A stretch of 64,000 nucleotides of DNA from Thioalkalivibrio sp. K90mix (lineage in GTDB: Bacteria; Pseudomonadota; Gammaproteobacteria; Ectothiorhodospirales; Ectothiorhodospiraceae), in NCBI RefSeq assembly GCF_000025545.1, contig NC_013889.1, positions 799,501 to 863,500 on the forward strand, given 5' to 3'. A program made the translations under genes and the position numbers. Position 1 is the stretch's first letter. Each line of letters opens with the position of its first letter. Below, piece after piece: positions 17,485 through 25,926 of this stretch. Below the pieces are notes generated by a model. The model saw only the letters and a program-made list of their open reading frames with translations, was not told where the DNA came from and did not search any database.

Positions 17485-19547
17485 TGGCCGTGCCCCGCCC
17501 GGTGCGCTGGATGCTGGCGGGGATTTGCGCGTCAGGCCTCGCGGCCACATCGGCCTCGGCGCTGGCCGAGCCCGACGTCTCCCTCGGGGCCGAGCTGAGT
17601 ATCGAGTCGCTGGTGCACGAGGCCCTGAGTGCCAAGGGGCTGACGTCTCGTATCGGCTGGCGCGACGGGCGCCTGAGCCTGGAGTTGCGTGCCGAGCGTA
17701 TCGAGCTGCCGGAGCCGGTGGGCACGCTGACGGCCGCGCGGGTGGAATGTACCGAGTTGCGCCTGACCCGGCGCGAGGTGGCCTGTGACGACGCGCGTCT
17801 GTGGGGGCGCTCGGGCGATCTGCGGCTGGACGGCCATCGCCTGTCGCTGGCCTGGGGCCGCGACAGCGGCTATCTCCGACTGGCCGGGGACTGGCCCCGG
17901 TGGTTCGGCGGGCGTGGGAGCCTGCGCGCGGATTTTGCCCCCGAACGCGGCTGGGATATCGATGCCCGGTTGCGAGGGCTGGATCTCCAGGCGCTGGCCG
18001 CATTCGACCGCTTGTCTCTGGAGCTCCCCGTCGCCGTCGACGGGGGACGGGCCGATCTCGATCTGCGGCTGCGCCCGGATGGTCGGGTCACCGCGCGCCT
18101 GGGGCTGGAAGAGGTCGCGTTCAGCGATCCGCTGGGCCTGCAGGCCGGCGAGGAACTGCGCGGCCAGGCGCAGTTGTCCGGGGATGGCATGCGCTGGGAC
18201 CTGGATCTCGCCCTGGAGGGCGGCGTGGTCTACATCGATCCGTGGTTCGTGGACCTGGACGACGAGGGGCCGGTGGAGCTCTCCCTGAACGGGTTGGAGG
18301 GGGATCCCGGGGCCAAGGCGTTCCGAGTGGATGCCCTGGATCTGCGTTACGGCGATGCGCTGGAGGCAAGGGGAGAGGCGGTGGCCTACGACCCGGAGGC
18401 CGGGCTGGATGGGGTCTTTCACGGGCGGGTCCATGCGCTCGCGCCGGTCTACGATTCCTTGCTGGCGCCCTGGCTGGCCGGGACGGTACTCGGGGATCTG
18501 GCCACCGGGGGGTGGATCGCAGGGCATGTGGAACTGGCGGGTTCGCAGCCCCGGCGTGCGGATCTCGAGTGGTCGGAACTGGATGCCAGTGACCGGCGGG
18601 GGCGTTTCGGCCTGGCCGGTGCGCGCGGGGCACTCGACTGGTCGGCAGACGAGGCGGGCAGCCCCGGGACCTTCGCGCTGGATGCCGCACACCTGTACGG
18701 GCTGCCATTCGATGCGTTCGAGGCGCAGATCCGGGCCCTGCCGGCCGGAATGGAGCTGCTGGCTGAAACCGAGATCCCGATCTTCGATGGCGGGTTGCGT
18801 ATCGGGGTCTTTGAGTTGCGCCAGACCGATACGGGGCCGGATGTACGGTTCGAGGGCGGTATTCGCGCGATCAGCCTGGAGCCGCTGACCGAGGTACTGG
18901 GCTGGCCGCGATTCTCCGGGCGGCTGGCCGGCATGATTCCTCGGGTACGCTACGAACAGGGTGACCTGAACGTGGATGGGCGGTTGCTGGTCCAGGTGTT
19001 CAACGGCGAGGTCGTGCTGCGTGATGTGTATATCCACAATCTGCTGGGTTACGCCCCCGAGTTGGGCCTGTCGGCCGAGATCCAGCGGCTGGACCTGGAT
19101 CCCCTGACCCAGGCCTTCGATTTCGGGCGTGTGCAGGGCCGGATCTCCGGGCACGTGCGCGATCTGGTGATGGTGGACTGGTCGCCGGTACACATGGATC
19201 TGGAGTTGATGACGCCGGAGCGTGATCGTGGGCGCCGACGGATCAGCCAGCGGGCGGTGGAGAACATCACCGAGCTGGGTGGGGGACTTCAGGCCGCGGC
19301 CTCGTCGGTCTTCCTGCAATTCTTCGAGAACTTCAGCTATCGTCGCCTTGGTTTTCGCTGCGAGCTGCGTGGCGAGGTCTGCACCGCCTCCGGCGTGGCC
19401 GATCGCCCGGATGGCGGCTTCGTGCTGGTGCAGGGCGGTGGCATCCCGCAGATTCAGGTGATTGGCTACAACCGCCGGGTCGACTGGCCCGAATTGGTCC
19501 ATCGTCTGGCGACCATCCAGGCTGGTGAGGGCCCGGTGGTGCAATAA
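17484..19547 (+). CDS. ydbH: YdbH-like AsmA-family intermembrane protein
   Basis: A 687-residue protein with an N-terminal signal/anchor (about residues 8-28), then long beta-strand-rich repeats ending in a C-terminal block with NITELGGGLQAAASSVFLQFFENFSY and RCELRGEVC, which matches the YdbH/DUF3971-type end. E. coli YdbH is an AsmA-like bridge implicated in moving phospholipid between inner and outer membranes, together with TamB and YhdP. It is shorter than E. coli YdbH (about 880 residues). The start at 17484 is coupled to the stop of the preceding gene. The next gene is YdbL-like, as in the E. coli ydbH-ynbE-ydbL operon. Confidence 0.82.
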   Translation: MAVPRPVRWMLAGICASGLAATSASALAEPDVSLGAELSIESLVHEALSAKGLTSRIGWRDGRLSLELRAERIELPEPVGTLTAARVECTELRLTRREVACDDARLWGRSGDLRLDGHRLSLAWGRDSGYLRLAGDWPRWFGGRGSLRADFAPERGWDIDARLRGLDLQALAAFDRLSLELPVAVDGGRADLDLRLRPDGRVTARLGLEEVAFSDPLGLQAGEELRGQAQLSGDGMRWDLDLALEGGVVYIDPWFVDLDDEGPVELSLNGLEGDPGAKAFRVDALDLRYGDALEARGEAVAYDPEAGLDGVFHGRVHALAPVYDSLLAPWLAGTVLGDLATGGWIAGHVELAGSQPRRADLEWSELDASDRRGRFGLAGARGALDWSADEAGSPGTFALDAAHLYGLPFDAFEAQIRALPAGMELLAETEIPIFDGGLRIGVFELRQTDTGPDVRFEGGIRAISLEPLTEVLGWPRFSGRLAGMIPRVRYEQGDLNVDGRLLVQVFNGEVVLRDVYIHNLLGYAPELGLSAEIQRLDLDPLTQAFDFGRVQGRISGHVRDLVMVDWSPVHMDLELMTPERDRGRRRISQRAVENITELGGGLQAAASSVFLQFFENFSYRRLGFRCELRGEVCTASGVADRPDGGFVLVQGGGIPQIQVIGYNRRVDWPELVHRLATIQAGEGPVVQ

Positions 19548-19633
19548 GCGGCCTGGCGTTTGGTTGCCGTTCAGGGTGTTGGTGTAGATTGGGCATCATG
19601 CGGGTTGAACCGCCTCGACAAGGGAAGTACGGC

Positions 19634-20266
19634 ATGAAGGCTTTATGGACTATTCCGGGACTGGCGTTGGTGTTCGCCCTGATGGCGGGCTGCGTGACCA
19701 TCAATATCTATTTCCCGACGGCCGCGGCCGAGGAGGCGGCGCGCGCGATCGTACGCGACGCGCTGCAGGTCGAGGAAGGCACCCCGGAGTCGGAAGTGTC
19801 ACCTGAGGCCGAGCCCGGTGCGATGCTGATGCCGCGCAACACCCCGGCGAATGGCAACCTGCCAGTGCTGGCCTGGGTGCTGGATCGACTGGTGAGCCCG
19901 GCTGCCGCGCAGAGCCCGGACCTGCAGATCCAGACCCCGGCGATCAACCGCATCCGCGCCTCCATGCGCGAGCGGGCGCCGCAGCTCGCGCCGCATTTTC
20001 GTAGCGGGGCGATCGGCTTCGGGCGTAACGCCGATGTGGTGATCCGTGACCTGTCCGAGGTCCCGCTGCGCGATCGCAGCACTGTGCAGCGGCTGGTGAG
20101 CGAGGAAAACTCGGACCGCGACTCGCTCTACCGCGAGATCGCGCGGGCGAATGATCGCCCGGACTGGGAAGACCGGATTCGCGAGACCTTCGCCCGGGTC
20201 TGGGTGGAAGAGGCGCCCTCCGGCTACTGGTACCAGGACCGCAACGGCCAGTGGCAGCAAAAATAG
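19634..20266 (+). CDS. ydbL: YdbL-like DUF1318 lipoprotein
   Basis: A 210-residue predicted lipoprotein: signal peptide with lipobox LMAGC (acylated Cys at about residue 21) followed by VTINIYFPTAAAEEAA, and a C-terminal DUF1318 domain (about 105-205) containing INRIRASMRERAPQLAPHF, SGAIGFGRNADVV, REIARANDRPDWEDRIR and the WYQDRNGQWQQK end. E. coli YdbL is a separate periplasmic chaperone-like partner of YdbH and the lipoprotein YnbE. Here no ynbE is present in the 86-base gap, and the DUF1318 protein itself carries the lipid anchor. An in-frame upstream ATG (19589) was rejected because it would hide the signal peptide. Confidence 0.85.
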   Translation: MKALWTIPGLALVFALMAGCVTINIYFPTAAAEEAARAIVRDALQVEEGTPESEVSPEAEPGAMLMPRNTPANGNLPVLAWVLDRLVSPAAAQSPDLQIQTPAINRIRASMRERAPQLAPHFRSGAIGFGRNADVVIRDLSEVPLRDRSTVQRLVSEENSDRDSLYREIARANDRPDWEDRIRETFARVWVEEAPSGYWYQDRNGQWQQK

Positions 20267-20302
20267 CCCGCCCATGAGCCTGCCAGGCACAGGGAGTGGT
20301 CC

Positions 20303-21661
20303 GTGCCGGCGCTGACGCTGGCCGAACGCATCGAGGCCCAGCGCCAGCGTCTGGTATCGCTGGTGCAGGATACCGACCTGACGCGGCTGCCGCGCTGGAA
20401 GGCCCTGCTGCTCGGGATCGTGCGGGGTGCGGGCGCGATCATGCACGAGGCCAAGGAGGGTCAGCTCACGCTGCGCGCGATGAGTCTGGTCTATACCACG
20501 CTGCTGTCGATCGTCCCGCTGATCGCGCTGTCGTTCTCGGTACTCAAGGCCTTCGGCGCGCACAACGCGGTCGAGCCGGTGGTGCTGGGGTTTCTTGAGC
20601 CGCTGGGGGAGCAGGGGGTCGAGATCGCGAACAACGTGATCGAATTCGTCGACAACATGCGTGTCGGCGTCCTCGGTTTTGTCGGTCTGCTATTCCTCGT
20701 CTACACCGTGATCGCGCTGGTGCAGAAGATCGAACTGGCGTTCAACACCATCTGGCGGGTCGAGAACAGTCGTAACTTCGCCCAGCGTTTCTCCAACTAC
20801 CTGTCGGTAATCCTGATTGGTCCGCTCCTGGTGGTCTCCGCCCTGGGGATCACCGCGACGGTAATGTCCACCACGGCCATGCAGACCCTGGCCGGGATCG
20901 AGCCGTTTGGCACGCTGATCACCGGCGCCTCGCGCATGGTTCCGTATCTGTTGATCATGGCCGCGTTCACCTTCATCTACGTGTTTGTGCCAAACACTCG
21001 GGTACGGTTGTTCCCGGCCCTGGTCGGGGCCGTTGTGGCCGGGCTGCTGTGGCAGAGCGTGGGCTGGGGGTTCGCGACCATGGTGGCCGGGTCTACGCGC
21101 TATGACGCGATCTATTCGGGCTTCGCGATCATGATCCTGTTGCTGATCTGGATCTACCTGGCCTGGCTGATCCTGCTGATCGGGGCGAATGTGGCCTTCT
21201 ACGTGCAGCACCCCGAGTACATGACGGTGCGCGGCCTGCGCCTGCGCCTGTCCGGCGCGGCGCGTGAACGCATGGGCCTGCACCTGATGCAGCAGGTGGG
21301 CCAGCGTTTCCTCGACGGCCGCTCGCCGCCGACCCTGGATCATGTGGCGCATGACCTGTCAGTGCCGGGCAATGCCCTGGGCGAGGTCGCGCAGGCGCTC
21401 GAGTCGGCGGGGCTGCTGGTGCGGGCCGGCACCGATGCCACCTGTTATGTGCCGGGGCGTGATCTGGAGCGGATTCGGGTGGACGAGATCCTGGAGGCCC
21501 TGCGCCAGGATGCGGATGCCCGCGCCCTGCGCCGTTTGCAGGGCGACCCGGCAGTCGAGGCCACGCTGGAGGAACTGGAGACCGCACGCCGTGACCATCT
21601 GGACGGGCGTACGCTGCGCGACCTGTTGAAAAGCGAGGGGGCCGCGGCGGCGGCCACCTGA
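20303..21661 (+). CDS. YihY/BrkB family membrane protein with C-terminal winged-helix-like extension
   Basis: A 452-residue protein. Residues about 35-310 hold six transmembrane helices of the YihY/BrkB family, with AMSLVYTTLLSIVPLIALSFSV and SRYDAIYSGFAIMILLLIWIYLAWLILLIGA-type segments. The remaining 140 residues are soluble; residues about 320-390 (ERMGLHLMQQVGQRF, LDHVAHDLSVPG, AQALESAGLLVRAGTD) look like a winged helix, seen in longer proteobacterial members. The name 'ribonuclease BN' for this family is obsolete; the real role is unknown. It starts at a GTG with AGGGAG upstream and follows ydbL by 36 bases. Confidence 0.85.
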   Translation: MPALTLAERIEAQRQRLVSLVQDTDLTRLPRWKALLLGIVRGAGAIMHEAKEGQLTLRAMSLVYTTLLSIVPLIALSFSVLKAFGAHNAVEPVVLGFLEPLGEQGVEIANNVIEFVDNMRVGVLGFVGLLFLVYTVIALVQKIELAFNTIWRVENSRNFAQRFSNYLSVILIGPLLVVSALGITATVMSTTAMQTLAGIEPFGTLITGASRMVPYLLIMAAFTFIYVFVPNTRVRLFPALVGAVVAGLLWQSVGWGFATMVAGSTRYDAIYSGFAIMILLLIWIYLAWLILLIGANVAFYVQHPEYMTVRGLRLRLSGAARERMGLHLMQQVGQRFLDGRSPPTLDHVAHDLSVPGNALGEVAQALESAGLLVRAGTDATCYVPGRDLERIRVDEILEALRQDADARALRRLQGDPAVEATLEELETARRDHLDGRTLRDLLKSEGAAAAAT

Positions 21662-21676
21662 TTCCCGGCGCCGGGC

Positions 21677-22291
21677 TTACTGGCGCTGGGCCTCGAATTC
21701 GATGATCAGCTCGATCTCGTCCCCCACGATGTCGCGCGTCAGGCCATAAGTCATGCCGAAGTCCGAGCGGTCGAAGCTGCCGCGCATCGAGGCGCCCAGC
21801 ACGTAGGGCCGTCCGAACACCCCACCGAGCGGAAACGGATAGCGACCGACCTTGTTGATCGTCACGTCCAGAGTGACCGGACGGGTTTCGCCCAGCAGCT
21901 CCAGGTCGCCGGTCAGGCGTCCGGTGTCATCGCCGGTGGGTTCGTACTGTGTCGCGGTGAAGCGCATCTCCGGGTATTCCGCGACATTCAGGAAGTCATC
22001 GCTGCGCAGGTGGTCGTCGCGCTCCTCGTGGTTGGTGAACACGCTGTCGGTCTGCACGACGAAATACCCTTCGCGCAGTTCCCGGGTCTGCGGGTCGAAG
22101 GTGAACTCGCCCTCGGCCTCCAGGAACATGCCCAGGACCTTGGCGAAGCCGGCATGATCCACCAGAAAGCCGACCGCAAAGTGTTCCGGGTCGATTTCCC
22201 AGCGATCGGCCTGGGCCAGCGCGGAGACGGGGAGGGCCAGGGCAAGAAGAACGGCCAGGAGCAGCGAGCGTGGGGCGCGGGCGTGGATCAT
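21677..22291 (-). CDS. YceI-family periplasmic protein
   Basis: A 204-residue secreted lipocalin-like protein. It has a signal peptide (about residues 1-26, LLLAVLLALALPVSALAQA), then the YceI beta-barrel with WEIDPEHFAVGFLVDHAGFAKVLG, ERDDHLRSDDFLNVAEYPEMRF and SDFGMTYGL. YceI proteins bind polyprenoid or fatty ligands in the periplasm; in E. coli it is base-induced. GGAGG lies 6 bases before the ATG at 22291. It overlaps the upstream CDP-alcohol transferase gene by four bases, indicating one transcript. Confidence 0.92.
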   Translation of the reverse strand: MIHARAPRSLLLAVLLALALPVSALAQADRWEIDPEHFAVGFLVDHAGFAKVLGMFLEAEGEFTFDPQTRELREGYFVVQTDSVFTNHEERDDHLRSDDFLNVAEYPEMRFTATQYEPTGDDTGRLTGDLELLGETRPVTLDVTINKVGRYPFPLGGVFGRPYVLGASMRGSFDRSDFGMTYGLTRDIVGDEIELIIEFEAQRQ

Positions 22292-23064
22292 GTCGAACCT
22301 CCGGGACGATGACGGTGTAACCAGTGGATGTCGGTGGCGAACGAGCCGGTCAGGGCTGCAAGCCCCGCCAGGGCGACGCCGATCGCTGCCACCGGGGGCA
22401 GGCCCGGGAGCAGGGCGACCAGGAGTACGCCGGTCTGCAGCACGCAGACCGCCTGGCGGCGACGGCTCGGGGGCAGGTCCTCGGCCAGCCAGGGCCAGAT
22501 GTGCTGCGCACCCAGGAACAGATAGCGCATGGCGCCGATCAGCACGACCCAGGCCCCGACCGCGGTCATCCACCAGACCAGAATCGAGAGGGCGAGGATG
22601 ATGGCCGCATCCAGCTCCATGTCGAAGCGGGCGCCGAAGGCCGTGCGGCTACCGGTGCGGCGGGCAACGGCACCGTCCACGCCGTCCAGGATCAGGGCCG
22701 CTGCAGCGAGTCCCAGGACCCACAGCAGTACGACCGTCTCGGGGGCGGCAACCGCCGCCAGAACGAGTGCCCCGAGCGGGGTCGCGATCGCGGCGCGGGC
22801 CAGGGTTACGCGGTTGGCGGGCCCGGGTCCGCGCTGCTGTATTGTAAGCCCGGTCTGGGGTGTGTTCAGGACCAGTATCAGACCTAGCAGGAGCCAGATC
22901 CCGACGTGCGCGATCAGCAGCGGGGTGACAGCGCCGATCTGCCAGCCCAGCAGCGCGGACAGTGCGAGGCCGCCCGCGCCGGCCAGCGCCCAGTCCCGCG
23001 CCCAGGTGCGCAGGCCCGTGCGCGCGCGTTCCGGCCAGCGGTTGGAGGTCAGCGTGGAATCCAT
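22288..23064 (-). CDS. CDP-alcohol phosphatidyltransferase family protein
   Basis: A 258-residue membrane enzyme of the CDP-alcohol phosphotransferase superfamily. The catalytic signature DGxDGxxAR(x8)GxxxDxxxD is intact: DGVDGAVARRTGSRTAF followed by GARFDMELD, about residues 127-151. About six to seven hydrophobic helices surround it. It would transfer a phosphoalcohol from a CDP-linked donor in the inner membrane; the acceptor cannot be deduced. It is upstream of YceI and divergent from a BchC-like dehydrogenase, and may belong with the pterin/glycosyl cluster that starts there. Confidence 0.85.
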   Translation of the reverse strand: MDSTLTSNRWPERARTGLRTWARDWALAGAGGLALSALLGWQIGAVTPLLIAHVGIWLLLGLILVLNTPQTGLTIQQRGPGPANRVTLARAAIATPLGALVLAAVAAPETVVLLWVLGLAAAALILDGVDGAVARRTGSRTAFGARFDMELDAAIILALSILVWWMTAVGAWVVLIGAMRYLFLGAQHIWPWLAEDLPPSRRRQAVCVLQTGVLLVALLPGLPPVAAIGVALAGLAALTGSFATDIHWLHRHRPGGST

Positions 23065-23176
23065 GGCTCGAGTGTAGTCGTTACTGAGATAACGACCGTG
23101 TAATCGCCCGCGAGTTGCCTGGAATCACGACCATCGACCACACTGGCCCCATGCCGGACGATAATCGAACCGCTCC

Positions 23177-24163
23177 ATGAGCGCTCCCCGTGCCACCGCC
23201 TTCTGGGTCACCGGACCCGGCCGGGGCGAGTTGCGTGACGAGCCGCTGGAGGCGCCCGGTGCCGACGAGGTGCGGGTGCGCAGCCGCTATTCCGCGATCA
23301 GCCGCGGGACCGAGTCTCTGGTGTTTCATGGTCGCGTTCCCCCCAGCCAGCACGCCGCGATGCGCGCGCCCTTTCAGACGGGCGACTTCCCGGCGCCGGT
23401 CAAGTACGGCTATATCAGTGTGGGCAACGTCGTCGAGGGCCCCGGGGCGGGGCAGACGGTGTTCTGCCTGCACCCGCACCAGTCGGAGTATGTCGTGCCT
23501 GCCAGTGCGGTGATGTCCATTCCCGAGGGTGTGCCCGCCGAACGTGCCGTGCTGGCGGCCAACATGGAGACGGCGATCAACGCGGTCTGGGACAGCGCTG
23601 CCGGTCCCGGGGATCGTATCGCCGTGATCGGCGCGGGCGTGGTGGGCCTGCTCGCCGCCTGGTTGTTGCGAAGGATTCCCGGAACCGAGGTATCCGTGGT
23701 CGACCCCAACCCTGCGCGCGAAGACATCTGTGCCGCACTCGACCTGACCCTTCTGACCCCGAATCAGGCCGCCCAGGACGCCTCCTTGCAGGAACTGGAC
23801 CTCGTGGTGCATGCCAGCGGCAACCCGGCTGGTCTGCGCCAGGCACTGAGCCTGGCGGGCGTCGAGGCGCGGGTGGTGGAGATGAGCTGGTACGGTGACC
23901 AGCCGGTGGATCTGCCGCTGGGGGAAGGCTTCCACGCACGCCGCTTGGCCCTGCGCAGCTCGCAGGTCGGGCGTATCCCGCCCGAGCGGGCGCCGCGCTG
24001 GGATTACCGGCGACGGCTGGCGCTCGCACTCGCACTGCTCGATGACCCGGCCCTGGACGGTCTCATTACCGGCGAGGATGCGTTTGTCGATCTCCCGGCC
24101 GTGATGCAGCGGGTGACAGGGCCGGAGGCGGACCGTACGCTGTGCCACCGCATTCGCTACTGA
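23177..24163 (+). CDS. BchC-like medium-chain dehydrogenase without the catalytic-zinc GHE motif
   Basis: A 328-residue medium-chain dehydrogenase/reductase. The Rossmann motif [13 protein letters not shown] lies near residues 155-167 with the acidic end VVDPNP. The N-terminal domain lacks the usual GHExxG zinc motif and reads [13 protein letters not shown], as in the bacteriochlorophyllide (BchC)-like subgroup. [12 protein letters not shown] near residue 35 is typical of that subgroup. The substrate is unknown; the neighbours (pterin-synthase-like protein, glycosyltransferase, methyltransferase) suggest a step in a modified pterin or sugar pathway. It starts a four-gene same-strand series and is divergent from the CDP-alcohol transferase. 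Confidence 0.85.
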   Translation: MSAPRATAFWVTGPGRGELRDEPLEAPGADEVRVRSRYSAISRGTESLVFHGRVPPSQHAAMRAPFQTGDFPAPVKYGYISVGNVVEGPGAGQTVFCLHPHQSEYVVPASAVMSIPEGVPAERAVLAANMETAINAVWDSAAGPGDRIAVIGAGVVGLLAAWLLRRIPGTEVSVVDPNPAREDICAALDLTLLTPNQAAQDASLQELDLVVHASGNPAGLRQALSLAGVEARVVEMSWYGDQPVDLPLGEGFHARRLALRSSQVGRIPPERAPRWDYRRRLALALALLDDPALDGLITGEDAFVDLPAVMQRVTGPEADRTLCHRIRY

Positions 24164-24194
24164 TCCCGCCCGCACAATCACGCAAGGAAACCGC

Positions 24195-24593
24195 ATGTAC
24201 AGCCTGAATGTCCGTGACCACTTCATGATCGCCCACAGCTTCTCCGGCGAGACGTTCGGCCCGGCGCAGAACCTGCACGGCGCTACCTATGTGGTGGACG
24301 TGACCTTTCGACGCGCGGCACTGGATGCCGATGGCCTGGTGGTGGATATCGGTCGGGCAAGCGAGGTCGTGCGGGCCATCCTGGGCGAGCTCAATTACCA
24401 GAATCTCGACGAGCGCGAAGACTTTCGCGGGCAGAACACGACCACTGAATTTCTGGCCCACGCGATCCACCAGCGCGTGGCGCAGGCCATCGCCAGGGGT
24501 GAGCTTGGCGAATCGGCCCGGGGGCTGGATGCCGTCGCGGTGACCCTGCACGAATCCCATGTGGCCTGGGCGAGCTACGAGGGCGCTCCCTGA
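24195..24593 (+). CDS. 6-pyruvoyl-tetrahydropterin synthase/QueD-like protein lacking key catalytic residues
   Basis: A 132-residue protein of the PTPS/QueD fold ([42 protein letters not shown]). Normal members have a catalytic cysteine and a HGHxY zinc motif. Here the zinc motif reads HGATY (His28, then Ala30 in place of His) and the protein contains no cysteine at all; His14 and the C-terminal Glu are kept. It is therefore unlikely to be ordinary QueD or PTPS and may catalyse a different reaction or act as a binding protein. AAGGAAA precedes the ATG. It ends three bases before the glycosyltransferase gene. Confidence 0.85.
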   Translation: MYSLNVRDHFMIAHSFSGETFGPAQNLHGATYVVDVTFRRAALDADGLVVDIGRASEVVRAILGELNYQNLDEREDFRGQNTTTEFLAHAIHQRVAQAIARGELGESARGLDAVAVTLHESHVAWASYEGAP

Positions 24594-24596
24594 GAT

Positions 24597-25640
24597 ATGC
24601 CCGAGCTTGGTTTTGTGGTCCCGGGAGCACTGGACCAGCCCACCGGCGGGTACCGCTACGACGCGCGCATGATCGCCGGGCTGCGCGAGCAGGGCTGGCG
24701 GATCGAGCTGTGCGAGCTGGAGGGCCAGTTTCCCGGTCCCGATGCGCGCGCGGAACAGGCGCTGGATGCGGCCCTGGCGGGCTTTCCCGATGGCATGCGG
24801 GTGCTGCTCGATGGATTGGCCGCGGGCGCGTATCCCGCCACCTTGAAGCGTCACGTAGCGCGCCTGCGGCTCGTCTACCTGATGCATCACCCGCTGGGCC
24901 TGGAGGCGGGGCTTGCGCCCACGCGCTCGCGCGAACTGCTCGTGTCCGAGCGTGCGGCCGTGGCCCTCGCCTCGCGGGTGGTCGTGACCAGTGACTATAC
25001 GCGGGCGCAGGTGGCCGACTGGGGTGTGCCGTCCGAACGCCTTTGCAGCATCCCGCCTGGCGTGGAACAGGCGCCGCTGGCCCGTGGCCCGGAAGACGGG
25101 GTGCCGGTGCTGTTGTGCGTGGCCGCCTGGGTGCCCCGCAAGGGACAGCTCGAGCTGGTGCGCGCGCTGTCTGGCCTGCGCGGTTGGTCCTGGCGGGCCG
25201 AGCTGGCCGGTGCCATGGATCGCGATCTGGACTACACGTCCGCTGTGCGTGCGACCATTGCCGAGAGTGGTCTGGGTTCGCGGATCTCGGCCCCGGGCGT
25301 GCTGACACGCGAGGGCTTGGCGGAGCGATATGACCAGGCCTCGATCTTCGTGCTGCCGAGCGCCTACGAGGGTTTTGGCATGGCCTTTACCGAGGCGATG
25401 ATGCGCGGGCTCCCAGTGATCGGGACCACCGGTGGGGCCATCCCCCGGACTGTGCCGGAGACCGCGGGCCTGCTGGTGCCGCCCGGCGACGTGGACGCCT
25501 TGCGCCGGGCGCTGGAGAGCCTGCTGTGCGACTCCGAGCAGCGTCGGGGCATGGGCTGCGCGGGGCGCGCGCATGCCGAGTCGTTGCCGGGCTGGACGGA
25601 GGGTGCCCGTCGTCTGGCCCAGTGGCTAAGGAAACACTGA
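24597..25640 (+). CDS. Family 4-type (GT-B) glycosyltransferase
   Basis: A 347-residue cytoplasmic glycosyltransferase. The C-terminal half has the GT4 features VLLCVAAWVPRKGQLELVRAL, SAYEGFGMAFTEAMMRG (the ExxxxxxxE nucleotide-sugar site) and AGLLVPPGDVDALRRAL. The N-terminal half carries PTGGYRYDARMIAGLREQG, the acceptor-side loop. Acceptor and sugar are unknown; context suggests a pterin- or lipid-linked product. Its final codons (AGG AAA CAC TGA) lie inside the terminal repeat of a MITE-like element, so insertion of that element has set the C-terminus. Confidence 0.88.
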   Translation: MPELGFVVPGALDQPTGGYRYDARMIAGLREQGWRIELCELEGQFPGPDARAEQALDAALAGFPDGMRVLLDGLAAGAYPATLKRHVARLRLVYLMHHPLGLEAGLAPTRSRELLVSERAAVALASRVVVTSDYTRAQVADWGVPSERLCSIPPGVEQAPLARGPEDGVPVLLCVAAWVPRKGQLELVRALSGLRGWSWRAELAGAMDRDLDYTSAVRATIAESGLGSRISAPGVLTREGLAERYDQASIFVLPSAYEGFGMAFTEAMMRGLPVIGTTGGAIPRTVPETAGLLVPPGDVDALRRALESLLCDSEQRRGMGCAGRAHAESLPGWTEGARRLAQWLRKH

Positions 25641-25911
25641 TCCATGTACACGCTCGCGTTGGTACCCCAGGTTTTCCGGGACAAGGCGCGGTGCGCAGCG
25701 GGTAGTGGTTCTACCTGCAAGCGGCGCAACGCCGTATCGGGGAACCTGGGGTGCCAACCCCGAAGGGACTCGGCCGCCCGTTGTGATCAAAAATGGGCGT
25801 GGGGACGGCGTTGCGGCGCCCTTGTGCAGAATGACTGCACGGCAGTCACCGCGCCTTGTTCGAAGGTAAAAGCGACGAAGCAGCGAGCGTGTACATGGAT
25901 CAGTGTTTCCC
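25630..25911. repeat. MITE-like palindromic element of about 280 bases
   Basis: The element is bounded by a perfect 28-bp inverted repeat at 25630-25657 and 25883-25910 (ends GGAAACACTGATCC and GGATCAGTGTTTCC). Further inverted matches lie inside, such as ACAAGGCGCGGTG near 25681 against CACCGCGCCTTGT near 25846, and GCGGCGCAACGCCGT against ACGGCGTTGCGGCGC. The left half also contains its own hairpin (GGTACCCCAGGTT with AACCTGGGGTGCC). It has no transposase. It separates the glycosyltransferase and methyltransferase genes and supplies the former's stop codon. A 93-codon open frame inside it looks spurious. Confidence 0.8.
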
Positions 25912-25926
25912 TGGAGGCGGCCTGAG

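Noticed and set aside
17532-19544. A 670-codon antisense frame over ydbH
   Set aside because: His/Gln/Pro-rich shadow of the YdbH frame, without domain or ribosome-binding site.
25644-25925. A 93-codon Cys-rich frame inside the MITE-like element
   Set aside because: It begins within the terminal repeat and is explained by the palindromic element; no protein features.
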